A stretch of DNA of 64,000 nt from Trichoderma breve (Eukaryota; Ascomycota; Sordariomycetes; Hypocreales; Hypocreaceae), in the NCBI RefSeq assembly GCF_028502605.1, contig NC_079237.1, forward strand, positions 3,596,001 through 3,660,000, given 5' to 3'. Shown here piece by piece: positions 31,893-43,964 of the stretch. Within the stretch, counting starts at the first letter, position 1, and each line of letters starts with the position of its first letter. Both the position numbers and the translations under genes were made by a program. The notes under the pieces are model-generated. The model had not been told where the DNA came from. It saw nothing but the letters and a program-made list of their open reading frames with translations, and made no database searches.

Positions 31893-32991
31893 TCCAGCGC
31901 GCTGCAAATATATTTTCCTTTCCTTCCCTCTTGTTGCCTTTAATGGAGTATTCTTTTCATTCATCTTACTTGGGCCATGTTTTGTCTTTCATATTTGACA
32001 CAGCATCTTTATCACTCCCCTCTTTACGCGTTCCTCGAAACACACACTTATAAAAATATTGGGCATTGACACTTATGGGGGTACACGGTTTTTACAAAAG
32101 AGATATGGCTGGCGGAACGAGGGCTGGGATGGCCATGACGAAGCAGCTTGATCCATGAGCGATATAGACCTTTTTTCGCATTTGCACACTTACTACAATA
32201 CCACTAGAAAAGAGATGCTACATACTCCTGTCGCATGGTATGGAACGGAGCTGGGAGCTGGTATAGTTGGGATGGCACAACACCTACACAGAGTAGAAAG
32301 GTGTTTCGATAGATTGACGATGATGCATGGCGATATAAAGGGTTGCTGTTTATTAATACGAACCGAAAGCCAAATGCATGTATTTTAAACATTTGACTCT
32401 GAGGATTTATCAGGTATAGCTTCTATATAGCAATTCTTTTGATCTATATTTTAGGGCAAAGCGATCAACTGATATCATCTCCGTCTTTGATCTTCATATG
32501 GTGCACACCAATATCAAGGTACCTGGTTCACAGTCCGTTACAGCAAATGGTACGTACCTAACCTTATCTTTCCATCTTTCATCATCTCTTCTGCTGCATC
32601 CCACTTGAAATCACGTGCAATCTCCATCACCAACCAAAACAAGCACAGCGAGAAAAAAATCCCACCACCGATAAGCCCCGGCAAATTGTCGGCCCAGATT
32701 CTAGGTCTCGCAGCCCTAAGCACCACCAACCCGTGAGCCCTTCCTCGCCTGCCCCGGAACCCACCCTTGCCCAATCCGGCTAGCCCTGCTGTTCCAAAGG
32801 CACAACGAGCCCCAAGCGGCACTGCGATTTTCTCGCCGTTCCAATCTGTATCGCGACCACTTCATCAACAACAGGGACGACTAACCCACACCAGCACAGC
32901 AACAAATTCTCCTGAGGTCGGAGGGTTTGTGTGTTTTCGTCGTCTGTCTTCTTCACCTTTTTCTTTCCACCCCCCCGAAAGAACCGGTACG
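31893..32991. other. Intergenic region, BAG gene 3' side and uL13 promoter
   Basis: No gene is supported in 1.1 kb. 32.55-32.99 kb becomes CT-rich toward the ribosomal protein start, as is typical of fungal ribosomal protein leaders. Antisense ORFs at 32.5-33.2 kb lack motifs. Confidence 0.5.
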
Positions 32992-34226
32992 ATGTCGTCG
33001 TTCGAGTCGGTTGTGAGTATTCACCATTGCATTGAAACCACCACATGCACATGTCTTTTCGCCTGGGATCCGAATGTTTGTGGAGTGCCAGACAAGGGAG
33101 TCGAGAGAGAGGCAAAGGACAGAGGGAGCGAGAGAGCATGGACGCCAGCGCACATGGCAAAGCAGTCGAGAGGAGCTTGGGATTGAGTGTGTTGGGGATA
33201 TGGATGTGATTGCTGTTCTTGCTATATGCGCTGGCGGCAATCGATGCTGCTGCCGCTTTCGAGCCTCTTCTCTTCCTTTGGCTGGCACATACCCGACGCA
33301 GACAATCGGCGATGGGAGAAGAAACAGGACTGGGAACACATTGTGCAAGATGGATGCTAACAGTGTCGCTTTTCTAGGTCGTCATTGACGGCAAGGGCCA
33401 CCTCCTTGGTCGTCTTGCCTCCATCGTCGCCAAGCAGCTCCTCAACGGTCAGAAGATTGTTGTCGTCCGCTGCGAGGCCCTCAACATCTCTGGCGAGTTC
33501 TTCCGCGCCAAGCGTACGTCATATCCCCTGCCATCCGCCGAATCTGCTGCGAGCCCATTACCTGTTCGATCTTGAACCAGCAATCGCCAGACTTGACGAA
33601 GAAGATGAGAATGAGAGTATACTGACATTTGAAAACAGTCAAGTACCACGCCTACCTGCGCAAGATGACCCGATACAACCCCACTCGCGGTGGTGAGTTT
33701 GCGCGACTCCAACGCCTCCCGATTGTCGTGTTCTCAGGATATTAACGACGTCTTTTTTCTCCAGGTCCCTTCCACTTCCGCGCTCCCTCCAGAATCTTCT
33801 ACAAGGCCGTCCGTGGTATGATCCCCCACAAGACCGCCCGCGGTGCCGCCGCTCTGGAGCGCCTCAAGGTCTTTGAGGGTGTCCCTCCCCCCTACGACAA
33901 GAAGAAGAAGATGGTCGTTCCCCAGGCTCTCCGTGTCCTGAGACTGCAGCCCGGTCGCAAGTACTGCACCGTTGGCCGTCTGAGCCACGAGGTCGGCTGG
34001 AAGTACCAGGATGTTGTTGCCCGGTATGTTATTGTCACGGTTTACCTAGACGTTCGGGATCGAAATGGCTGACGAGTTCAATTATAGGTTGGAGGAGAGG
34101 CGGAAGGCCAAGGGCGCTGCCTACTACGAGCGCAAGAAGGTTGCTGCACGACAACTGTCCGACGCGAAGAAGAACGCCTCTGTCAAGGAGGAGACTGCGA
34201 AGGCCCTCGCGGCTTATGGCTACTAA
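32992..34226 (+). CDS. rpl16: 60S ribosomal protein uL13 (L13a / Rpl16)
   Basis: Five exons (32992-33012, 33378-33513, 33639-33692, 33765-34023, 34088-34226) join in frame to 202 residues. The protein reads [28 protein letters not shown] across the first splice, then [57 protein letters not shown] and [19 protein letters not shown], a near-textbook uL13. The protein sits on the large subunit surface near the exit tunnel. The first coding exon is only 21 bases and is followed by a 365-base intron, long for this genome. Large first introns are usual in fungal ribosomal protein genes and often enhance expression. Codon use is strongly biased toward C-ending codons. Confidence 0.97.
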
Positions 34227-35654
34227 GCTGGCCATTCCTCGGCTCCTCGCAGGGGAGCCTTGGTACTTCGCATTGTCTTTTTCTCGTGCGTTTCATTAGA
34301 TTGGCGCGGCGGTTCACAAAGGAATTACACTTGATTTGCTGAGTGATGGCGAGGGCGGCGGCTTTTTTGGGGGGCGGATGGAAACTCTTTTCTCCAATTA
34401 TTTCCTTCATGAAAATTCTCTTTGTCAATCGGAACCCAGAATCCATCCCACAGAAAAAATAAAGCACAAGGAAACCCCAACAATCAGCACGAAAAGAAAA
34501 TGATCCTGGCATCGAGTTTTTCTCCTTCGTGAGGGTGACAGCGGATGGACTTGGTTGCGACGTTGTAATGTGGTTCTTTGCGTTTCTTTCTGTCCGGTTG
34601 CGCACATTGGGATTTGGAGTGTCGGTTATGGGCTTGGGGGAGTTGTTTCCAGCCTCGCAATGGCCTCACACTGCTCAAGGACGCTATTCCCGGCTTATTG
34701 CGGAACAAAAAGTGAGTCGGCGACAGGAATTGGGGGACGTGGGAGAGGATGGGCAAGTGATGATCATACCCTTCCTCTGAGCAAAAGAGGTGTCTAGCAT
34801 TGCACAAATACTAGGAGTAGACGGAATGATAAATGCTTTTGAACAATTAATGATTTATAATGTGAATCTTGCTTCCACTTCCATTGGCTTTGTGTTGTGT
34901 GATTTGTGTATGCTGCGTGTTTGGAGAATTTGCAATGATTCTGTGCTATTTGGTGTTTTCATTTCATGCTTGCATTTGTCTTGTTGGATGTGGTAGATTG
35001 CATGCGTATTTTCATGTTTTATTTCGTAAATATTGCAGTTAACTTACCACTGTAAATTCATATCCACCAACATGCGTAGATATACTTACACTCCTCGTTA
35101 CGCACTTTTACTTTCATTCTATACAGTCACCCCATGCTGAATTCACTCACATACAGTAATCTTCCAAATAGAACGTCTTTCCCCTATTCTTTAGCCCCCC
35201 TCCTCGTGCCCGTCAAACTTTAATGATCGTGAAAATGCCATTTCTGGCAATTCATTTCAGGGTAAGCAAGCTGTAAAGTTTACGGGCTTGCAGATTAGCG
35301 CCCGCCTACTTCCCCCACAGTCATGTGTTGATAAGATAAGCACCTTTTTGTGGTCCAGCGAGAGGTGTCCTCACTGGACATTGACATGAACTTTTGGGTT
35401 ATTAATGAAGCAACTTGTCTTCTCTCTCACTCTTTGACTTCAACACTATTCCGCCATTTTACAACATTGTTGGCGCAAGTCACTCCTGTATTTTGATTTC
35501 TAGCATCTAGACATACAATCAATCACTGCACATCACAGACCAATCCGAGCATTGTACGGGAGGCGCAACACCAGCTTCACCTCGAATCCTCATCTCGAAC
35601 CACATCACCATCTTTCCACACTCCTCCCACCAGAACAAAGCAAAAACCGCAACC
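34227..35654. other. Intergenic region, uL13 / sec72
   Basis: This 1.43 kb stretch is AT-rich in the middle (34.8-35.2 kb). Overlapping ORFs at 34.2-34.8 kb on both strands have no motif. No gene seen. Confidence 0.5.
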
Positions 35655-36281
35655 ATGTCAGACCTCGACCACTTCAGCATGCTCCCCATCCACATGGACC
35701 CCCAGTCCAAGGCCATCCTCCCCTCCGGCAGCAGGCCGTCGCGCGCCCTCGCCGCCGAGCTGGAGAAGCTCAACAACCTGCACCGCGCCATCCTCAACAT
35801 CGAGGTCCCCCCCGGCGCAATCCCGCTCGTGCCCCCACCTCCGATCCCCGTCAACCCGAAGCGCACGGCCAACGTCTCCAAGCTGCGCGACAGCGGCAAC
35901 ACCGAGTATCGGAAGCAAAAGTACGCAGAGGCCGTCAAGTTTTATACCCAGGGTATTGAGATGGCGCTGCAGCGGCCCTTGTGGGAGCCCGCGGCGTTGG
36001 TGAGGGAGGAGGTGTCCATGCTGTATGCCAACCGCGCGCAGTCGCACATGGCTATGGGGAACTGGCCTGAGGGGGCGGTTGATGCTGAGGCCAGTGTTGA
36101 GGCGCGGAGGGTGGGCAATGCGAAGGGGTGGTGGCGTAGGGGCCGGTGCTTGACGGAGATGGGGAGATTGGATGAGGCGCGCGAGTGGGTTAAGAGAGCG
36201 TTGGAAATGGAGGGCGAGGAGGCCGACTTGGTGACGCTGCTCAAGGACATTGAGGACAGGATTGAAAAGTCGCGGGCGTAG
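35655..36281 (+). CDS. sec72: ER translocon TPR subunit Sec72
   Basis: This single exon encodes 208 residues. The N-terminal 80 residues carry DHFSMLPIHMDPQSKAILPSG and a Pro-rich linker VPPPPIPVNPKR. Two to three TPR motifs follow: VSKLRDSGNTEYRKQKYAEAVKFYTQGI, LYANRAQSHMAMGNWPEGAVDAEASV and AKGWWRRGRCLTEMGRLDEAREWVKRAL. Fungal Sec72 has just this build: a short N-terminal platform plus a TPR domain that binds the C-terminal tails of cytosolic Hsp70. It associates with Sec63/Sec62/Sec71 for post-translational import into the ER. It has no transmembrane helix, as expected for a peripheral subunit. The phrase MALQRPLWEP is very characteristic of this family. Confidence 0.87.
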   Translation: MSDLDHFSMLPIHMDPQSKAILPSGSRPSRALAAELEKLNNLHRAILNIEVPPGAIPLVPPPPIPVNPKRTANVSKLRDSGNTEYRKQKYAEAVKFYTQGIEMALQRPLWEPAALVREEVSMLYANRAQSHMAMGNWPEGAVDAEASVEARRVGNAKGWWRRGRCLTEMGRLDEAREWVKRALEMEGEEADLVTLLKDIEDRIEKSRA

Positions 36282-37677
36282 AGTGTTCCGGCTTTGAAGC
36301 CTCGGGGGAAGAAGGGGAGGGGGAAGAAGGGGCGAGCTCAACGGGGACGGGGTGGGAGTGAGGTGAAGTGAAGTGAACCGTCATTGTTGAGTGCTGAGAA
36401 TGGGTTGGTTGTACAATTAGACGTGAGGTCTGGAAGCAAGGGATGGGAGTAGATGGCGTTGGGAGCACATTTGTATGTAGTACTTGATTTGGTACCGCAG
36501 TGATTTGAGGTATCTGGTATTTGGAATCCGTTTTTTACACATTGTTGCTGTTTGTCTATCTTGTCTGTCTGTTTGTGGTTGACAGTTTGGGTTACTGAGT
36601 ACACGGAGTATCTATTACCAAGAACTTGCCTTTTCTGTGAAGTCTCGTCTTTGATATAGACTTCACTATACCACCACCACCAATCTAGTTACATATCAAA
36701 GAGCCACACTAATGAAGGAAATAAGAGTAAGACATTGTCCATAAAAACGCCAAACGATCGTCCTGCCACTGCTACTATCTAGTACGAGTATGTAATAGGT
36801 TGTCCTACTTTGGCAAATTACTAGTTCCAGCATCTCAAAGCCGAGTCTAGTCGCACAAACCGATCGAGGGAAATCTGTCCGTTCACTATCCCCCCCTTGC
36901 ATACATGTATGTACTAATCACGAAAAACAAACACGTCACTTTATGGGAAGTACATGGCAAATTGGCAATCTCAAAAAAAAGAAAGGCATAAACCAGTTTT
37001 CTTCCGGCGCTATGGTAAATAACAACAATGAACAGACTCCAGTTTCTTCTTCCTAGCAGAGAGACAATAAACACATTGGACAGATCAATATAGTATAATT
37101 CTTCTCCTCTCTTTCTGTATAGTATATTGCATGGTTCCATTGCTCAGCACGCGCGTCGCCGTCTTCTTCTTTAACCGTTAAAAAAACAAAAAAGTTCCCG
37201 CTCTTTTCCGCGCAAAACATGACTAGGAAAAACAACAAGGGAGATAGTATATGAGATTTGAGACCACAAAAAAGTAGAAAAGTTCATGGAGCAATCGGGG
37301 CCGAGTTTATTCGTGTGACGCAAGGGTGGGTATATGTGAATTCAGATTTGTCTTTCTTATCGTCTGAGCGTATCGTGAATGAATGCCGTTGTTGGACTGG
37401 ACTCTTCTTTTTTTGTGTCTAATGGATTCCGCAAAGTGTGTAAAAAAGATGTCCAGCCGAAATGCCCCGTGTTTGTCCCCCGATGATGCAAATAAGAGGC
37501 GAGTTTGATACAAACAGTCAGCGCTGTTTTCTGAGTCCCGAATCGCAAGACGGCGAATTGATGGACACTTTGAAACCGCCTCCTTCTAAGACACCCGAGG
37601 CAGCAGGAGAGTACAGCACAGCGCCGATAGATCGATATCATGAGCAAGCTTTAAAAACAAATTGGCCCGTTGGGAGT
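36282..37677. other. Convergent intergenic region, sec72 / small protein gene
   Basis: This 1.4 kb stretch, AT-rich, holds both 3' ends. ORFs on the minus strand at 36.3-37.6 kb are motif-free. A TACGAGTA octamer (reverse of TACTCGTA) lies at 36783. Confidence 0.5.
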
Positions 37678-38292
37678 TTACTGGGCGGCCTTTTCGTTAA
37701 AAGTCTTCTCGACGGCAGAAGTGGTCTTCCTCCGGGGTCGCATGACGGCATCCTGGCTGCTCATGCGCCTGTCGAGGGCGCGCTCCAGCTTTGCGCCGAG
37801 GGCGAGCTTGCTCATCTTCTCGTACTTTTCCTCGGACAGGGTGACGCGCTGGGAGGAGAGGGCCTTGTTCTCCATGCGGTCGAGGCCGGTGGCGATCTCG
37901 CGGATTTCGGCGTGCTGGGAGTCGGTGGTCTGGACGGACATGGCCACCGAGGGGGCGGCCATGCTGTAGGTGCTGTAGCGGAGGGAAGCGCGAGCCTGCA
38001 GATGTTTGAACATTTTGGTTAGTCGAGATTATTGAGGAAGAAGCAGTAAGAGAGAGAGAGAGGAAGAAGAAGAGAGGCGGTATATCGCCAATAGAAGCCG
38101 CAGCGAATAGAGGCGCGTTGTGTGTGTACCGCAAACGGGCAGCCAGCCTTTGTTCACAAGACAAGCCGCTCAAGGGAGGAATAAAACAGGCATAATTGGG
38201 GATTGATTTGTTGTGAATGAAAGACACAGCACAAAAAGTATACATACCGAGGGAGCCATGATTGGGCGAGAAGATTCCATGGAAACGGGCAT
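37678..38292 (-). CDS. Small conserved fungal protein of unknown function
   Basis: Two exons (38248-38292 and 37678-37995) join in frame to 120 residues, beginning MPVSMESSRPIMAPS|ARASLRYSTYS. The 252-base intron has GTATGT, a GACTAACC branch site and CTGCAG. The core is helical and charged: SQHAEIREIATGLDRMENKAL, then LSEEKYEKMSKLALGAKLERALDRRMSSQDAVMRP. The repeated heptad-like spacing suggests a short coiled coil. I recognise the general pattern from other ascomycete genomes but know no function. There is no signal peptide or membrane segment. ATGs at residue 5 and residue 12 are possible alternative starts. Confidence 0.7.
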
Positions 38293-41200
38293 AGTGGTGG
38301 TGTTTGTGTTTGCTGGAGGGCTGATGCCTTTTTATCAAGCTTGCGAAGTGACCCGCCGAGTGGAAGTGAGACCTTTTGTTTGGACTGCAGGGGTTTCTTG
38401 GGGCTCTAGGCGAAAGATTGTTTGAATCAAACTGGCGGCTAACTAGCACAAAAGCGCGGTCCAATCCAGAGAAGAAGATGAAAAGCTTGGGGGGGAGAAA
38501 AAAGAGGGCGAGTGAGAGCAAGAGAGGGAGCGAGTAAGTCGAAGTGTGATTGGCAAGGGGGGAGACAAGGCGAGAAATGCTATGCTATGGGATGCTAGTA
38601 TGTAATATGGATGCTATGGCTTGCTTGGCCGGGCGGGTTGTCGCAAGTTTGGTGTCAGGTTTGACCGGGTTTGGTTTGGACGGGGCCGATCAGGAGCTGG
38701 CGATGATTGGGAGAAGCAAATAATTGGAGACGATGGACAGCTATTTTTTGTGTGTGCTGTTTTGGCGATGATACCCGTCGGAGGGGAGATTTGATGTTCT
38801 GGGTTCAGGGGGGGGGGGTTTGTTTTTTTCGGATTGCGGCAGATTGCGTTTGCCGTTGGATGAATTTTGATTTGATGGGCTTGAGAAGGCGAAACAAAGC
38901 CAAAGTGGGATTTTATTTGATTTCTATTTGGAATGGGCAAAAGAAAATGGAGGAGAGGAAAAAAAAGAGGCGCGGCGAGGGATGGGGATGGGAGATGATG
39001 AGCAAGAAGATGGTGGAGCCCGGATGGAGATGCAGTAGTACCAGGTTCGTTAGTAGCACGGAGTAGGAAAAGGCAGCACTGGAGCACTAAAGGTGCCGTA
39101 GTAGGGCGGCTAGGGGTTGACCATGACGGCGGGGTACACGAGGGCCAAGTACCGCATAAACCCATGGATGATGCTTGCTGGGCAGAGCATGGGAGCCTGT
39201 ATCACACGTGTAATAAATGGCAGCGGCGCTTGAATGCTTGTTGAATGCTTGTTGAGATGTGATTAGTTGAATGTCATTGCATCATGGATGCTGGATTGCA
39301 GTGCTCTGGGTTCTATATTGCTTCGATACTTTGATATGGACAACTTATGATAGATCCCGGGAATTCATATACCTGCAGTATCCAGCACGAGGACCTGTAA
39401 TCAAATGGATGCCAACTCACACTGCTGATGCTACTGTACATACAACACCTAGGTAACTAATACCTGCTATGCTTGTCCACGTACGCAATGCTCTCTGTCT
39501 GGTACTGCCTGCTGCCCATCGAATGCAACATCGTCTATTACAGGCAGCACTCCTTGCAAGCTGCCATGTGCTGTAAGCCGATCCATATCATCCGTATCAC
39601 ATTGATCCTGTCACGGCCTCGGCTTCTCTCCCTGGCATCATCTAGGCTACTCGTTGCAAACTAGCATCTAAGACCAAATTGATCCTTCCATGCATGGCAT
39701 GATCATCAGTCTGTATGTATTACTCGTACTCGTATGTACAATGCACATAGGTTCCTATCAAGTTGATCTGCATCTTCAATTCCCATTCGCCGCGCTCTGT
39801 TCGCTCTGCTGCCTTCTGCCGCTCTTCCAGGCCCTGGTTAGCGGGTACATGCCCGCCATGTCCCCTAACCGAACCCCCCCAACCCGCCTGGAAGCAAAAA
39901 TGCCATGTGCCAGCCGCATGGTCAGACCACCACTTCGATTTTCTCTTGTCTTGCTCTGGCCAACCAACCTCCACCTTTTCCTCGATGGTGTCCGCCACAG
40001 AAGCTCTGGCTTGCTCTCTCCATGGATGTCTTGCATCAACGCCTTTTACTGGATTCGCATCTCCATGGAGCTTTGAAGCTGATGCTGACACTAATTCTGA
40101 TGATAGACAGCTACAGCGATTCACACCCATTGCCGCGCATCATAGTCTTCTAAGAATCCCAGCACCGTCGCATGGCTGGCTGCTTCGCTCCCTTGCAAAA
40201 CAGCACGACACAGCACTGCAAACAAGCAACAAAAGAGTCGCAAACTTCTTCCCCCCCGGCCACGTTTTCCCTGCCCTTGATGCTGTGTCGGGCCTCACTC
40301 TTCAGCCGAAGCGCACACGCCGAGCCAATCACACCGTGGCCGCCCAACCGCCCCGAACACGGCATGACAAACCCCTTCGCGCGCAGGGCATTTTTGCATT
40401 CCACACCAGCGGCCAAAAGGGAAACGATCCCTGCGCCATTGCACGTGGCTCGCCAGGGGAGCCTGGAAGAGCGGAAGAGCTTGGCTCACGGCCCTTGTCG
40501 ACCCTTTTTTTTGTGCTTGCTCGTTTGCAGTGCTTTGGCCGTGGGTGGTGATGACGATGGTGACATGTGTTTCTGGCCCACACAGCCACTGCCGGACAAG
40601 TTTCTTTTCTTGTCGCGTGGGCGTCTCGTCTCTTGCGGGCTTCTTTTGTTGCTTCTGCCGAGCGAGGAAGCTCTTCATTGAGATCGTCTCGACGCTACTG
40701 CTAGCACGCATAACGCACACCGGCGTCATCACTAGCCAAACTAGCCGTTTCCAAACCAACCGACTAAGAAGCTCTTAGCTCTTACAGCATTCACTATGCA
40801 ATGAGCTGCCTTGCGACGCGGATTGCTTCTACTTCAGTTGAGCCTGTATCGTGTTTGGCATGCCTTTACTTGTACGTCTTCTCCTTCTCTTTCTTCCAAG
40901 CCCCGTCAGAAGCAGCTTCTTTATGCTGCATTCTTGCTGGATCGAATCTACAAGACTCGAATCTTACTACACTGACGCCGTAGTCTGACTCCAGCCGGGC
41001 GTATCCCTCCCTGTGCTCCATTTGCAGCCCACAGTTTTCGTATCCAGTTTGCTCTCGTACCGCAGATTCCGCAACAGCTCATGCTATTCTGAATGCGTAG
41101 CCAAGTGGCAAACGTTGATGAGTTCAGCAGTGTTTCATCAGCCATGGTCGTGTAGGGCACTGCCGACTGATAATTACGGCAGCATACTCTCTGCAATGAG

Positions 41201-41331
41201 CTCAGCGTAGACGTGAGCTCTGGACTTACACGTGCACAAAAGCTGCAACAAGAAATGTTCTTCATTGACATGTAAAAATATACTGGTTATAAATGCTAGA
41301 ACAATACTGGCAATACCTATGACCCCCCCTC
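38293..41331. other. Gene-poor stretch of 3 kb
   Basis: No gene is supported. ORFs of 80-260 codons on both strands overlap one another, lack motifs and look like GC-rich chance frames. Visible features are a G-run near 38808, purine-rich tracts at 38.93-39.0 kb and a TACTCGTACTCGTA tract at 39721. The left part is the promoter of the small protein gene. The right part lies downstream of the Cys-rich gene at 41332. Confidence 0.5.
39721..39734. repeat. Overlapping TACTCGTA octamers
   Basis: Two overlapping copies of TACTCGTA form a 14-base tract. The same octamer recurs at eight other positions in this window. Confidence 0.6.
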
Positions 41332-42008
41332 TCAGCTTCTGGACTTGGACTTGTGACTCTTCTTGGATGGCTTGGATTTCTTGGAACGGTAGTCGTATGA
41401 ACTGCTCGACGATGAAGAAGCAGCCGTGCTCCCAGACTCTGACCCTTTATCAAGCGATAGCCCTTTCATCATGGCATACGGCGACTCGCATCGATGGGAT
41501 CTGGACGACGCTCCGTAACCATACTTGCGTGATCGTCCCTTGCGAGACTCCACAGCCCGTTTTTCTGGAGAAGGGCTGCGGCTCGGCCCTATGATGCAAA
41601 CAAACGCTGGTTAGCTCTCATCCACATCATTCATCCACAACAGAGGAGACAAGTGTGGTCCATACCGAATCGCTTGCAATCGTCACAACATCCGTGGTCA
41701 CAGGTTCTTTGGTCGTCTTCCAACTGCAACGAATCCAAATCATCTTGGATGTTGGCCATGGGAGTAGAGCACCAGCCCTGGGTGTTGGGCCCTTGACCGC
41801 ACTTGCAGCATATCCAGCTGCCGCCCTTGTCTACAAACTGGCAGTTCTTGAGAGGACATGACAGCGGACTTGACTGGGCTGGTGCAAAAGAGACATTGCG
41901 GCAAGGTGTTTCGAAGCCCGTCTCCAGGTCTATGTGTGCTGAAGGGCAGTAATACCAGACGAGTGATGTATGCGCACACGAGTGATATCTAGGATGTCCG
42001 TGACACAT
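41332..42008 (-). CDS. Cys/His-rich putative zinc protein A with basic Ser-rich tail
   Basis: Two exons (41666-42008 and 41332-41588) join in frame to 199 residues. The intron has GTATGG, a GCTAACC branch and CATAG. Potential metal ligands: C2, C11, H13 and C21 at the N-terminus (C-x8-C-x-H-x7-C), then a PC-x(n)-CPLKNCQF segment, the GSWICCKCGQGPNTQGWC core and a terminal CDHGCCDDCK. The spacing suggests two or more zinc-ribbon or RING-like clusters. The second exon adds a low-complexity tail with a run of Ser and KKSKPSKKSHKSK, resembling a nuclear-localisation or RNA-binding tail, absent from paralogues B and C. I know no function. It belongs to a three-gene same-strand array. Confidence 0.72.
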
Positions 42009-43631
42009 TTTGAGGAAACAAGGGTGTGAAGTCAATAAAAGAGTAAGTGATATGTGACTGCTGTTAGATTGAAGATGGTAGAGCGAGCAAGATCTGGTAT
42101 TGGTATCGATATTGATACTATCTTGACGAGGCAGGACTGCCTCTTTATATACAACATCTCGCTGCTTGTCCTATTGACAAGATGTTCCCCTCGGGATCGA
42201 CGCCTCGGGATCGATAGTCATACGTGGGAAGTGCAAGTGCCAGGTTGCAATCATGTCGGTCCCGGATTCGATCTGGCTGTCCTCTCACTCACTTGCTGTG
42301 CGATCCTTTGCCCATCCTGCCTTGCGACACTGGAACCATTCATCTCACGGCCGATGCAATGATCCCTGCTTTTGGATACGAGCCTCATGATCTGTAAGTG
42401 ATGCAGCATAATGAGCACTCCGCCCTTGGTGACACGAACCAATGCTGTCATACCATTGCTCGCAGATAGTATATGCAAGATGAGGGCGCGGAGATCTAGC
42501 TCTCATCCCGGGATCCTGGTTTCCGGATCGAGGTGGCCTAATTTGAGATTCAATGTTTCGGACGTTGTGGGGAGTTATGTGTGACATGACGAGATTGCTT
42601 GACCTTGACGATGGACCGAGTGGCGAGATCTGTTTTGCATATTCGGACTGTCCGATGACAAGAGCTTGCTGATGGTTTCTGAGATGCCAATAGCTTCTCT
42701 CTTCCGACTCGATCGCATACTATTAGTGAATCAAGACGGAAACAAGATCAGTGAGGCTCTCTCTGTTTGTCTGTCTGGGGTATGTGCGCCTCTGTACCAC
42801 TCTGGAGAGATTGCCCCGGCGTTGTGTATCGCAAAAGAGGAGGATCCCGTCCCGAATTTCTGGATCTGAGACACAACATCCTCTCTCATCGTACCATTAA
42901 TAAGAGTCCTAAGTGGAAATGATGCCTTTGAGTAGAGTTGAACAAGGTGAAATAAGAGAGTTGCGACTATTGATTTGATCGCAGCTCTGGGGGTTCACAG
43001 ATCATGCATACTCCCGAAATATTTGCCCCAGATGCCTCGCATGACATCTTTGACAGGTCGGTAGTCGTCCGATCTTGAGTCTTTGAGTCTCACTGCATTA
43101 GATTGTTTAGGCAGCAGGATTGACTTGGGAAAGCAAAGTGTTGCAAATTTCCGGCTGAGCATGGATGCCGGTGGCTATGCCTATGGCTATGAAACAAGCA
43201 AATAACAAAGAAGAGGGCAATCCAATATTGGAGCGGCATCCATGTAGAAGCGGCTCACTTGCATACGAAAATGGCATGCGGCGGCTTATTGTACAAACTA
43301 TGTATGACTCGTGACTCGTGTAGGATTCAACTTGGCTTCACTTGGAACATCATCAAAGGGAGACTCTGAAAGGCTGGTTTTACGAGAGCGGATTTTGCAA
43401 TTGCGTGTAGGTGAGTCGAAATATCTAATTAGAGAGTACATGTCAATATTATGCCCAAAATTGACAGTTTCAGCTCACGACAGGAAGACAAACAAGACAC
43501 CAGCTTTCGGTGTTGAATCCATCAAGATTAATGTCGTCGTAATTTGATCTGGATCATGGTCTAGTCTACCAGATTCCAAAACCTGTCGCCCAGTGACAAA
43601 ACTTTTTGATCTCTTCACATAGACTTCCACC
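42009..43631. other. Spacer between Cys-rich genes A and B
   Basis: This 1.6 kb stretch is gene-free apart from short motif-free ORFs. It should hold the promoter of gene A (right of 42008) and the 3' end of gene B. Confidence 0.45.
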
Positions 43632-43964
43632 TCAGTACCCCTGATCCCCCCTCTTGCAAAACGGACAGCATATATGATCACAGGTCGTATACTCGTAATA
43701 CATCATCCCGCCGCTGCACCGCCCCGTCGTGTTGTGCGTCTTGCCGCACCAGCAGCAGTTCCAGACGCCGTCGAGCCGGTTGAAGTGGCATTCGGAGCGG
43801 TGGCAGATGGGCGCGGGCTCGAATTCTGCGGGCGTGGGATAGGAGACGAGCTTGAAGGTTTGGTGTTTGCAGGGGATGCGGCCGCTGGTTTGGGAGTCTG
43901 CGCAGTAGGACCATTTTTGGGAGGAGTGGCAGCAGATGAGGTCGTATATCAGGAGTTGACACAT
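43632..43964 (-). CDS. Cys/His-rich putative zinc protein B
   Basis: This single exon encodes 110 residues. The N-terminus has C2, C11, H13 and C21 at exactly the spacing of protein A, with Tyr before C21 in both. Then come IPCKH, a CHRSECHF segment, the core GVWNCCWCGKTHNTTGRC and CDHICCPFCK near the end. The core and the CDH-x-CC-x2-C finish align directly with protein A, so the two are paralogues. There is no basic tail, signal peptide or membrane segment. A small zinc-binding protein is the natural reading, but its partner and role are unknown. Confidence 0.72.
   Translation of the reverse strand: MCQLLIYDLICCHSSQKWSYCADSQTSGRIPCKHQTFKLVSYPTPAEFEPAPICHRSECHFNRLDGVWNCCWCGKTHNTTGRCSGGMMYYEYTTCDHICCPFCKRGDQGY

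Noticed and set aside
38614..39165. 183-codon minus-strand Pro/Ser-rich ORF
   Set aside because: It is the translation of purine-rich low-complexity DNA and has no domain.
39763..40551. 262-codon plus-strand ORF in the 38-41 kb stretch
   Set aside because: It is low in motif content, overlaps several other long frames on both strands and shows no third-position bias.
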